Origin: Faecalibacterium sp. I3-3-33
GTDB lineage: Bacteria; Bacillota; Clostridia; Oscillospirales; Ruminococcaceae
Length of the DNA: 64,000 nt
Direction: 5' to 3'
NCBI RefSeq assembly: GCF_023347295.1
Contig: NZ_CP094469.1
Coordinates: forward strand, 1-64,000
A program made the translations under genes and the position numbers. The notes under the pieces are model-generated. The model did no database searches, was not told the DNA's origin, and saw only the letters and a list, made by a program, of their open reading frames with translations. Shown one piece after another: positions 11,610 through 19,189 of the stretch. Each line of letters starts with the position of its first letter. The first letter of the stretch is position 1.

Positions 11610-12296
11610 TTATTTCACGGTCTCCGGCTCAAAAAAGTCGGCGTATTCCTTGGTCAGCTTGCTGCCAAGGCGGCGGATGCCGCCGTACAGGTGCCGCTCC
11701 ACCAGCGGCTCAAAGGCGGCAAGGTCGCACCGCTCGATGGCGTTCAGCAGGTTGCGGTGGTCGGCGATCACCTCGTCCAGCCCGCCGGTGGTCATGGTGT
11801 CCAGCATACGAAACCGGCTGTAATCGGCGTGAGCGTTCTGTAAGGTGCTCCACAGGTACATCTTGTCCATGGCGGCAAACCATGTTTCGTGCAGGCGGCA
11901 GTCGGCCTCGTACAGCTTGTTGAAGTCCGGGGTCTCGGCGCGGGCAAGGGCTTCGTAGGCGTCCACCCGTGCGCGGATCTGCGCCCGCTGCGCCGGGGTG
12001 GCGATGGGGGCAAAGTCCCGCAGAATGCGCCCCTCCACGGCGGTGCGCTCGTAGATCAGCTCGTCCACGATGCGCCGGTTCAGCCGGGTGACGGTGGTGC
12101 CCTTGTAGGGCACGATGCGCACCAGCCCGTTTTCCTGCAATTTTTGCAGCACCACCCGGATCAGGGAGCGCGGCGCACCGAACCGGGCGCACAGCGGGTT
12201 CTCGCTCAGCGAAGAGCCGGGACGGATGGTCAGGTCGATGATCTCCCGTTCCAGCACGGCGTAAATTTCGGCATCAGTCTTGTATTGCTGTTCCAT
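11610..12296 (-). CDS. GntR-family transcriptional regulator (FCD type)
   Basis: A 228-residue regulator with an N-terminal winged helix (residues 10-75: ENPLCARFGAPRSLIRVVLQKLQENGLVRIVPYKGTTV) and a C-terminal all-helical FCD ligand domain with Asp/His residues that often hold a metal. FCD regulators usually sense small organic acids; the effector here is unknown. ATG 12296 is preferred over a GTG nine bases upstream because AGGTG lies six bases before the ATG. No catabolic operon is adjacent, and a hairpin array lies upstream. Confidence 0.85.
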   Translation of the reverse strand: MEQQYKTDAEIYAVLEREIIDLTIRPGSSLSENPLCARFGAPRSLIRVVLQKLQENGLVRIVPYKGTTVTRLNRRIVDELIYERTAVEGRILRDFAPIATPAQRAQIRARVDAYEALARAETPDFNKLYEADCRLHETWFAAMDKMYLWSTLQNAHADYSRFRMLDTMTTGGLDEVIADHRNLLNAIERCDLAAFEPLVERHLYGGIRRLGSKLTKEYADFFEPETVK

Positions 12297-12321
12297 ATCA
12301 CTCACCTAGTTGAAATGATGT

Positions 12322-12530
12322 ATTTGCTGCGCAAATATGATGTTGTCCTACGGACAAATGATGTTTTGCTGCTTTGCAGCAAAAATGATGTGTGTCCTGC
12401 GGACACAATGCTGGAACGATGCTGCCCGCAGGGCAGCAATTGCCGCCGCAGGCGGCTGCATCATTTCCGGCGAAGCCGGAACATCATTTGTCCCATCGGG
12501 ACAACATCATATCGCCGCAAGGCGATACAT
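12322..12530. repeat. Array of short hairpins separated by ATGATG / CATCAT (array I)
   Basis: About ten small perfect hairpins stand in line, for example ATTTGC-TGC-GCAAAT, TTGTCC-TAC-GGACAA, GCCGCC-GCA-GGCGGC, TTCCGGC-GAA-GCCGGAA and ATCGCC-GCAA-GGCGAT. The linkers read ATGATG in the left half and CATCAT in the right half, so the whole array is itself a loose palindrome. Most loops are three bases. It fills the gap between the GntR gene and the pseudouridine synthase gene. A sister array lies at 36603. Confidence 0.85.
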
Positions 12531-13216
12531 CATTTAAAAAACTCCTTCCACGGTGCGGCGGCGGGCAGGGGCAGAGAAAAGGCCATGGGCTTGCCGGTGT
12601 CCGGGTGCACAAAGCGCAGGCCGCAGCTTTGCAGGGCGATGCTGCCCTTCTGGCGGCTGCCGTATTTGCCGTCGCCGTACAGCGGGTGCTTGCGGGAAGC
12701 AAACTGCACCCGGATCTGATGGGTGCGCCCGGTGTGCAGGGTGATTTCGGCAAGGCTGCTCTCCCCTGCCGTGGCAAGGATGCGGTATTCCAGCACCGCC
12801 TCCCGCACTCCTTTGCGGGGACGGCTGACCGGGAACACCCTGCCCTTGCGGCTGTCCTTGAACAGGTAGTCCCGCAGCACTCCGGCGGCGGGCAGCTGCG
12901 CGTCCGGCGCACCGGCGATGACGGCGCGGTACTGCTTGACGAACTGCGGCGCAGCAGCTTTGCCCTCGGCGCGGCCATCCTGCACGGCATAGGCGTCCTG
13001 ACTTTGGGTCACCTGACGGCTCAGGGCGGCTGCCGCCGCCGGGGTGCGGGCATAGACCATCAACCCGGACACTCCGGTGTCCAGCCGGTGCACCACCCCC
13101 ACAAAGGCATCAGGTGCGTTCCAGTGCGCCCGCAGCGCGGCGGGCACGCCCTCCTCGCTGGAAAGCCCGGCAGGCTTGTCCAGCACCACAAGGGCGGCGT
13201 CCTCGTATAAGATCAC
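12530..13216 (-). CDS. RluA-family pseudouridine synthase
   Basis: This enzyme turns uridine into pseudouridine in structured RNA. 228 residues with the family motif HRLDTGVSG (catalytic Asp46) and a C-terminal GRTHQIRVQF segment. There is no N-terminal S4 domain, as in short RluA-type members, so the rRNA or tRNA target cannot be told. Its start overlaps the end of the Nudix gene by four bases (ATGA), which implies one transcript and coupled translation. Confidence 0.92.
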   Translation of the reverse strand: MILYEDAALVVLDKPAGLSSEEGVPAALRAHWNAPDAFVGVVHRLDTGVSGLMVYARTPAAAAALSRQVTQSQDAYAVQDGRAEGKAAAPQFVKQYRAVIAGAPDAQLPAAGVLRDYLFKDSRKGRVFPVSRPRKGVREAVLEYRILATAGESSLAEITLHTGRTHQIRVQFASRKHPLYGDGKYGSRQKGSIALQSCGLRFVHPDTGKPMAFSLPLPAAAPWKEFFK

Positions 13217-13767
13217 AGCTTGCCCTCGGCCAGCAGAGCCTTCAGTTTCAGGATGCCTGCAATGGTTTTGCCGTCCTTGATCTCGCCGCTCATGACCATC
13301 TGATATGCCTTTTCCAGCGGCACCCGGTCGGGGGTCAGGAACTCGTCCGCATCAAGGTGCATCTTGGTCTCGTGCAGGCCGGTGGCCACCCAAGTATAGA
13401 TGACCTCGGTATCGTAGCCCACGGTGGGGTAGAATTCGCCCAGCGAGATGTAGTTGTCGGCGGTCAGGCCGCACTCCTCTTCCAGTTCCCGCTTGGCGGC
13501 TGCAAAGGGGTCCTCGCCCTTTTCCAGCTTACCGGCGGGCAGCTCCCACAGCTGCTGCTGCATGGCATAGCGGAACTGCCGCACCATGCAGATGGTGCCG
13601 TCCGCAAAATAAGGCAGGATGCAGGCGCCGCCGTGGTGATGCACCACCTCGCGGGTAGCGGTCTTGCCGTTTTCCAGCAGCGCGGTGTCCTTGGTCAGGG
13701 TGATGACCCGCCCCTCGAACAGGGTCTCGCTGGAGAGAGTTTTTTCAAAGTGTACAGTATCGTTCAT
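13213..13767 (-). CDS. Nudix hydrolase, ADP-ribose pyrophosphatase-like
   Basis: 184 residues. The Nudix box (G-X5-E-X7-REUXEE-X-G) is seen as GKLEKGEDPFAAAKRELEEECGL around residues 79-101. The upstream LWELPAG and the overall layout match ADP-ribose pyrophosphatases, which split ADP-ribose into AMP and ribose 5-phosphate. Substrate is inferred from family resemblance. It is the first gene of a two-gene minus-strand unit with the pseudouridine synthase. Confidence 0.9.
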   Translation of the reverse strand: MNDTVHFEKTLSSETLFEGRVITLTKDTALLENGKTATREVVHHHGGACILPYFADGTICMVRQFRYAMQQQLWELPAGKLEKGEDPFAAAKRELEEECGLTADNYISLGEFYPTVGYDTEVIYTWVATGLHETKMHLDADEFLTPDRVPLEKAYQMVMSGEIKDGKTIAGILKLKALLAEGKL

Positions 13768-13871
13768 TTACCTTACGCCCCTTTTCCGGCGCTGCGCCGG
13801 TTTTATGCTCTCAGTTTACGGCAAAGTGCGGTTTGTTGTCAATAAAGATATGATAAATACAAGAGGGCGGG

Positions 13872-13988
13872 AGGATTTGGAATGGCCTCCGCTTGCGCTC
13901 TGGCCATGTTCAGCGGAAAGAATATTTATAATTTCGCAATTCTGGAAAATCTGCGGATTTTCCAGAATTGCCTTTTCACGGGAGGGGT
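13872..13988 (-). repeat. Two-hairpin intergenic repeat, copy R2
   Basis: Reverse copy. The first hairpin at 13936-13971 has arms GCAATTCTGGAAAATC and their complement around TGCG. The second hairpin uses ATGGCC and GGCCAT instead of the ATGCGC/GCGCAT seen in R3, R4, R6 and R7. Confidence 0.8.
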
Positions 13989-14027
13989 CGTAACGGGAAA
14001 CGGCAGCTGCCGCGCTCGCTCCCCCTT

Positions 14028-14250
14028 GGGGGAGCTGTCGCGCAGCGACTGAGGGGTTATAGATGGAGAAGCGAAAAAAGCGTTAAAGCGCTAGCGCCGA
14101 CTGGCGCAGCGCTAGCTTTTTTGTGCTTCGACTTCTTCTTCAGGATTGTCAAGGGCGTGTAGCCCTTGGCCCGTTGCGGGGTGGGTGGAGTCCAGAGGTA
14201 GGGAGGGGGGAGTCGGAACACCCCTCCCTGCCTCTGGCCCAGCGGAGCGT
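14028..14250. repeat. 223-bp repeat, copy 1
   Basis: Nearly identical over its whole length to 23722-23944 (seven differences seen by eye). It starts with the common GGGGGAGCTGTCGCGCAGCG word, then a GC-rich hairpin with a T6 run (AGCGCTAGCGCC/GGCGCAGCGCT), then an ACCCCTCCC-rich part. No coding sign is seen. The rest of 13768-14465 outside R2 and this repeat holds only shorter repeat-like pieces. Confidence 0.8.
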
Positions 14251-14465
14251 CCCTGCACGCTTGCGACAAGTAGGAACTTCCCGGCTAAAGTGCAAAGCTT
14301 GCGCACGCGCCAGAGGCTCCCTCTTGCGAAAAAAATCACAATTTCTGGAAGCGACGGTGGGCAAAAACCGAAAATCTGCATCACTGCTTGCTTTAGCGCA
14401 CTAAAGAAAGTACAAAACCGCTAAAAAATTTCTTAATTTTTGGTGCGTTTGTCGGGCGGTTTGCG

Positions 14466-14494
14466 TTTACTTTATTGCCGGAATCTGCTATTAT
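14466..14494 (+). promoter_or_regulatory. nifJ promoter
   Basis: -35 TTTACT (14466-14471), 17-base spacer, -10 TATTAT (14489-14494), leaving a leader of about 90 bases before nifJ. Confidence 0.65.
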
Positions 14495-14593
14495 AGTATA
14501 CAAGCAATAGTGCCTTTTATGGGGTTCTCCGGTCCCAGCGGGCATATTGCCCCGCGCAAAAGGTACCAAATTCTGAATAATGGAGGAAGAAAA

Positions 14594-17500
14594 ATGCCTA
14601 GAGCAAAGCAAACTATGGATGGCAATACCGCTGCCGCCCATGTAGCGTATGCCTACACGGACGTGGCTGCCATCTACCCCATTACCCCGTCTTCTCCGAT
14701 GGCTGACTCTGTGGACCAGTGGTCTGCAGCCGGCCAGAAGAACATCTTCGGCAATCAGGTCAAGGTCGTTGAGATGGAGTCCGAGGCCGGCGCCGCTGGT
14801 GCTGTCCACGGCTCTCTGGGTGCAGGTGCTGTTACCACCACCTTCACCGCTTCTCAGGGCCTGCTGCTGATGATCCCCAATATGTACAAGATCGCTGCTG
14901 AGCAGCTGCCCTGCGTGTTCGATGTTTCTGCACGTACCGTTGCTACCCAGTCCCTGAACATCTTCGGTGATCACAGCGACGTTATGGCTTGCCGCCAGAC
15001 CGGCTTTGCAATGCTGGTCGAGAGCAGCGTGCAGGAAGTTATGGATCTGTCCCCTGTCGCACATCTGTGCGCCATCGAGGGCAAGGTTCCCTTCCTGAAC
15101 TTCTTCGATGGCTTCCGTACCTCTCACGAGTACCAGAAGATCGAGAAGTGGGACTACGCTGATCTGAAGGAAATGTGCAACATGGAGGCTGTCGAGGAGT
15201 TCCGCAAGAAGGCTCTGAACCCCGAGAACCCCAAGATGCGCGGCTCCCACGAGAACGGCGACGTGTTCTTCCAGCACCGCGAGGCCTGCAACAGCGTTTA
15301 CGACGCTCTGCCGGCTGTTGTTGAGAAGTACATGGCCAAGATCAACGCAAAGCTGGGCACCAACTACGATCTGTTCAACTACTACGGCGCAGCCGATGCT
15401 GACCGTGTGATCGTGGCTATGGGCTCCATCTGCGACGTTGCTGACGAGGTCATCGACTACCTGAACGCCAAGGGCGAGAAGGTCGGTATCATCAAGGTCC
15501 GCCTGTACCGTCCCTGGGTGTCCTCCGCTCTGCTGAAGGTCCTGCCCAAGACCGCCAAGAAGGTGGCTGTGCTGGACCGCACCAAGGAGCCCGGCTCTCT
15601 GGGCGAGCCCCTGTATCTGGATGTTGCCGCTACCCTGCGTGAGGCTGGCCTGAACGATGTCGTTCTGACCGGCGGCCGCTACGGTCTGGGCAGCAAGGAC
15701 ACTCCCCCGTCCTCCATCTTCGCTCTGTTCAAGGAGCTGGAGAAGGATCAGCCGAAGGAGCGTTTCACTCTGGGTATCACCGATGACGTCACCTTCCTGT
15801 CCCTGCCCGAGGTCAAGCCCGCTCCCATCACCGCAGCTGCTGGCACCAAGGAGTGCAAGTTCTGGGGTCTGGGCGGCGACGGCACCGTCGGCGCAAACAA
15901 GAACTCCGTCAAGATCATTGGCGACCATACCGACAAGTATGTTCAGGCATACTTCCAGTATGACTCCAAGAAGACCGGCGGCGTGACCATCAGCCACCTG
16001 CGTTTCGGCGACAAGCCCATCCGCAGCCCCTACTACATCAACCAGGCTGACTTCGTGGCCTGCCACAACCCCGCTTACATCCACATGGGCATGAAGATGG
16101 TCCAGGATGTCAAGCCCGGCGGTGTGTTCATGATCAACTGCCAGTGGTCCGATGAGGAGCTGGGCCAGCACCTGAACGCCGAGGCAAAGAAGTATATCGC
16201 TGACAACAACATCCAGCTGTATACCATCAATGCTATCGATAAGGCTATCGAGATCGGCATGGGCAAGCGCACCAACACCATCCTGCAGTCTGCATTCTTC
16301 AAGCTGGCTGACGTCATGCCTATCGATGACGCCATCAACTTCATGAAGCAGGCCGCTCAGAAGAGCTACGGCAAGAAGGGCCAGGACGTCGTTGAGATGA
16401 ACTGGAAGGCCATTGACGCAGGCGTTGACGCTATCCACAAGGTAGACGTGCCCGCATCCTGGTCCAACCCCGAGGCTGATCCCGCACCCAAGGCTCTGGC
16501 TGGCCGTCCGGAACTGGTCAAGCAGATCCGCGACGTCATGGAGCCCATTGCCCGTATGGACGGCGACAGCCTGCCTGTCTCCTCCTTCGTGGCAAATGCA
16601 AACGGCGAGTGGGAGCAGGGCGCTTCTGCATACGAGAAGCGCGGCACCGCTGTCAACGTCCCCGAGTGGGATGCTGCAAAGTGCGTTGGCTGCAACCAGT
16701 GTGCATTCGTGTGCTCTCATGCAACCATCCGTCCCTTCCTGCTGACCGCTGACGAGCTGGCAGCTGCTCCTGCCCAGACCAAGAGCCGCGATAACAAGCT
16801 GACCCCCGAGTACAAGTTTGTTATGGCTGTTTCTCCGCTGGACTGCATGGGCTGCGGCGAGTGCGTCACCGTCTGCCCCACCAAGGCTATCACCATGGTT
16901 CCTCAGGACAGCCAGGCCGATCAGCAGGCAGTCTTTGACTACTGCGTGGCCAACATCTCCAAGAAGGCTACCAAGATGGCTGATGACACCGTTATGGGCT
17001 CTCAGTTCAACCAGCCCCTGCTGGAGTTCTCTGGTTCCTGCGCAGGCTGTGCCGAGACCTCTTACGCTCGCCTGATCACTCAGCTGTTCGGCGAGAAGAT
17101 GTACATCTCCAACGCTACCGGCTGCTCCTCTATCTGGGGCGGCACCGCTTCCATCTCTCCGTACACCGTCAACAAGGACAGCGGCCATGGTCCTGCATGG
17201 TGCAACTCCCTGTTCGAGGATAACGCAGAGCATGGTCTGGGCCTGTACATCGGCCAGAAGACCGTCCGCGAGAACCTGATCAAGGAGATCGCAGAGGTTG
17301 CTGGTTCCGACAAGGCTTCTGCTGAGCTGAAGGCTGCTTACGAGCAGTTCATCGCAACCAAGAACAACACCAAGGCCAACGACGAGCCCGCAAAGGCCCT
17401 GATCGCTGAGCTGGAGAAGGCTGCTGCTGCTGGCTGCGAGAAGTCTGCAGAGATCCTGAAGAGCAAGCAGTACATCGCCAAGAAGTCCGTCTGGATCTTC

Positions 17501-18139
17501 GGCGGCGACGGCTGGGCATACGACATCGGCTTCGGCGGTCTGGATCACGTTCTGGCTTCCGGCGAGGATGTCAACGTGATGGTCTTCGATACTGAGATGT
17601 ACTCCAACACCGGTGGACAGGCTTCCAAGGCCTCCAACATCGGCGAGGTCTGCCAGTTCGCTGCTGCAGGTAAGGAGATCAGCAAGAAGAGCCTGTCCGA
17701 GATCGCAATGACCTACGGCTACATCTATGTTGCTCAGATCGCTCTGGGCGCTAACATGAACCAGGCTGTCAAGGCGATTGCCGAGGCTGAGGCTTACCCC
17801 GGCCCCTCTCTGATCATCGGCTACGCTCCCTGCGAGCTGCACGGTGTCAAGGGCGGCATGACCAACTGCCAGAACGAGATGAAGAAGGCAGTCGAGGCTG
17901 GCTACTGGAACCTGTTCACCTTCAACCCCGCCAACAAGGCACAGGGCAAGAACCCCTTCACCCTGACCTCCAAGGCTGTGGACAACGAGAAGTATCAGGC
18001 TCTGCTGGCAAACGAGACCCGTTACAGCCGTCTGACCCGCGCCTTCCCCGACCGTGCTAAGGAGCTGTTCGCTCGCAACCAGGAGGTTGCAAACGACCGC
18101 TACGAGCACCTGACCCGTCTGGTCGAGCTGTACAAGTAA
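14594..18139 (+). CDS. nifJ: Pyruvate:ferredoxin (flavodoxin) oxidoreductase
   Basis: A single-chain enzyme of 1181 residues that oxidises pyruvate with CoA to acetyl-CoA and CO2 and passes electrons to ferredoxin, a central step of anaerobic fermentation. All domains of the fused form appear. The ferredoxin-like insert has CVGCNQCAFVC near 697 and CMGCGECVTVC near 751. The C-terminal part is the TPP-binding domain with the GDGWAYDIG motif. ATG 14594 follows GGAGGAAGA; an upstream in-frame ATG has no RBS. Codon choice is strongly biased (GCT, TCC, GTT), a mark of high expression. Confidence 0.97.
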   Translation: MPRAKQTMDGNTAAAHVAYAYTDVAAIYPITPSSPMADSVDQWSAAGQKNIFGNQVKVVEMESEAGAAGAVHGSLGAGAVTTTFTASQGLLLMIPNMYKIAAEQLPCVFDVSARTVATQSLNIFGDHSDVMACRQTGFAMLVESSVQEVMDLSPVAHLCAIEGKVPFLNFFDGFRTSHEYQKIEKWDYADLKEMCNMEAVEEFRKKALNPENPKMRGSHENGDVFFQHREACNSVYDALPAVVEKYMAKINAKLGTNYDLFNYYGAADADRVIVAMGSICDVADEVIDYLNAKGEKVGIIKVRLYRPWVSSALLKVLPKTAKKVAVLDRTKEPGSLGEPLYLDVAATLREAGLNDVVLTGGRYGLGSKDTPPSSIFALFKELEKDQPKERFTLGITDDVTFLSLPEVKPAPITAAAGTKECKFWGLGGDGTVGANKNSVKIIGDHTDKYVQAYFQYDSKKTGGVTISHLRFGDKPIRSPYYINQADFVACHNPAYIHMGMKMVQDVKPGGVFMINCQWSDEELGQHLNAEAKKYIADNNIQLYTINAIDKAIEIGMGKRTNTILQSAFFKLADVMPIDDAINFMKQAAQKSYGKKGQDVVEMNWKAIDAGVDAIHKVDVPASWSNPEADPAPKALAGRPELVKQIRDVMEPIARMDGDSLPVSSFVANANGEWEQGASAYEKRGTAVNVPEWDAAKCVGCNQCAFVCSHATIRPFLLTADELAAAPAQTKSRDNKLTPEYKFVMAVSPLDCMGCGECVTVCPTKAITMVPQDSQADQQAVFDYCVANISKKATKMADDTVMGSQFNQPLLEFSGSCAGCAETSYARLITQLFGEKMYISNATGCSSIWGGTASISPYTVNKDSGHGPAWCNSLFEDNAEHGLGLYIGQKTVRENLIKEIAEVAGSDKASAELKAAYEQFIATKNNTKANDEPAKALIAELEKAAAAGCEKSAEILKSKQYIAKKSVWIFGGDGWAYDIGFGGLDHVLASGEDVNVMVFDTEMYSNTGGQASKASNIGEVCQFAAAGKEISKKSLSEIAMTYGYIYVAQIALGANMNQAVKAIAEAEAYPGPSLIIGYAPCELHGVKGGMTNCQNEMKKAVEAGYWNLFTFNPANKAQGKNPFTLTSKAVDNEKYQALLANETRYSRLTRAFPDRAKELFARNQEVANDRYEHLTRLVELYK

Positions 18140-18353
18140 GCTGTTTCAAAGCAGCGGCAGAGACATCAAATGAACCAGCGGCCCCTGCTCTTTCCCGTGT
18201 GAAGAGCGGCAGCCCCGCATCGGCGGTTACTGCGCAATGCAGCGGTGCGGAACTGTGGAATTTGCCTTTGCCGTGCACAGAACAGGCTGAACGTTTTGCC
18301 CTGTACCTGACAGAACGGTCGAAAAACCTGATTTCATTCCCCGCCTTTTGCGC

Positions 18354-18549
18354 AGGGGCTTGAGATACCAAAGCGCCCGCGAGGGCCCTTGAGAGCACAC
18401 CCCGCGTGTGTCAGGAGCATAAGGTCTGCGTGCAGATACCTTGCTCCGCCTGCGGCATAAGACCTGCTGTGCAGGGATCTTGCCCCAGTGAAAAAACTGC
18501 ATCAGTTTTTAGCGCCCCGTTCACCGCAAGGTGACCGGGGCGTATTTTT
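18354..18549 (+). ncRNA. Candidate structured RNA downstream of nifJ
   Basis: A multi-branched fold is closed by GGGGC (18355) with GCCCC (18482), next to GAGAT/ATCTT. It encloses GCCC-GCGA-GGGC (18375-18386), CACAC/GTGTG (18396/18406) and a long hairpin GGAGC...GCTCC (18414-18447). A terminator with a GCAA tetraloop and T5 follows at 18513-18549. It may be a free RNA or a nifJ 3' UTR. I see no match to 6S, tmRNA, RNase P or SRP RNA. 18140-18353 shows nothing I can name. Confidence 0.4.
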
Positions 18550-18652
18550 GTGCGCGTCAACCAAGAAGCTTATCACAAAATCTTCCAGAATTTTCCGCTT
18601 CCTTTTTACAGTTTCTTCATAGCTTCTTAACGAAATGAATTGTAAAAGCTGT

Positions 18653-18782
18653 TATACTTTTGCCATGGGAAGCGGGGCCGCAACCACTTCCCAAGTAACA
18701 TGATTCCTCCTCACACCAAGGCAATATCCAAGCAAAACACCCTTCTCTGTGCGCCGCAACACGGAGAAGGGTGTTTTGTTTC
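18653..18782 (+). ncRNA. Small RNA, paralogue A (with promoter and terminator)
   Basis: An extended -10 (TGTTATACT, box 18653-18658) gives a start near 18665. The transcript begins with a hairpin of arms GGGAAGCGG and CCACTTCCC around GGCCGCAA. An unpaired C-rich segment containing ATTCCTCCTCAC follows, then an intrinsic terminator (AAAACACCCTTCTC with its complement, 18734-18777, then TTGTTT). The same layout and two near-identical blocks occur on the minus strand at 23364-23499. CCUCC can pair with Shine-Dalgarno sites, so a role as an antisense regulator of translation is inferred. Confidence 0.7.
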
Positions 18783-18824
18783 TGTAAGACGTTGCAAAAA
18801 TCTTTGCAAAACTTCGCTTTAGGG

Positions 18825-18853
18825 TTGACCCTATTTTTTTGCGGCGCTATAAT
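18825..18853 (+). promoter_or_regulatory. mgtE promoter
   Basis: -35 TTGACC (18825-18830), spacer of exactly 17, -10 TATAAT (18848-18853). It starts a leader of about 330 bases ahead of mgtE. Confidence 0.85.
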
Positions 18854-18859
18854 AAAAAA

Positions 18860-19189
18860 GGATATAGCCAGTGCAGCGCCCGGCGCGGGTGCTGCGGCTG
18901 CGGAATTTACGAAAATTGGGAGGTGAACGCAGGACAATGGACCCTGATCATAGTCGAAGTAGATCCACCGATGCGGTAGATCGGACAACAAAAAGTACTG
19001 CGTTCGCCTTTTTGCATCCGGCGGCTTAAAAAGCCCCCGGTATAGGAAAGGCGCGGCTTTGCGTGCGCGGAAATGGCTGCATTTGCGGCATTCCGGCACC
19101 GGGCGGCGCGTTTTTTGTTTCCCGACCTGCTGCATCCTCCGGCGCGGAGAAAGCGCTCCGTGCCGTATAGTACCCAGAGGAGGTAGCCC
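18860..19189 (+). promoter_or_regulatory. Structured leader / attenuator upstream of mgtE
   Basis: AGGTGAACGCAG (18921-18932) pairs with CTGCGTTCGCCT (18998-19009), followed by TTTTT, so the hairpin can work as a terminator. Its 65-base interior folds further (CCGAT/ATCGG, TGGA/TCCA) and repeats GTAGATC. A domain held inside a terminator stem ahead of a Mg2+ transporter gene fits a metal-responsive attenuator. It does not show the M-box consensus. Downstream bases to 19189 include more GC-rich pairing and the GAGGAGG RBS. Confidence 0.5.

Noticed and set aside
12322..12530. CRISPR array
   Set aside because: Units are self-complementary, of unequal size and without constant repeats or unique spacers of equal length; no cas genes.
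14393..18109. A 1238-codon minus-strand frame across nifJ
   Set aside because: Same antisense codon-bias effect; low-complexity Leu/Val/His-rich product and no RBS.
18354..18549. 6S RNA, tmRNA, RNase P RNA or SRP RNA
   Set aside because: None of their hallmark motifs or the single long hairpin of 6S could be seen.
18700..18782. Short coding frame MIPPHTKAI... shared by both small RNAs
   Set aside because: No RBS precedes the ATG, and after the shared nine codons the copies diverge freely while RNA pairing stays intact.
18860..19189. M-box Mg2+ riboswitch before mgtE
   Set aside because: The conserved M-box words were not found; the leader is kept only as an unassigned structured element.
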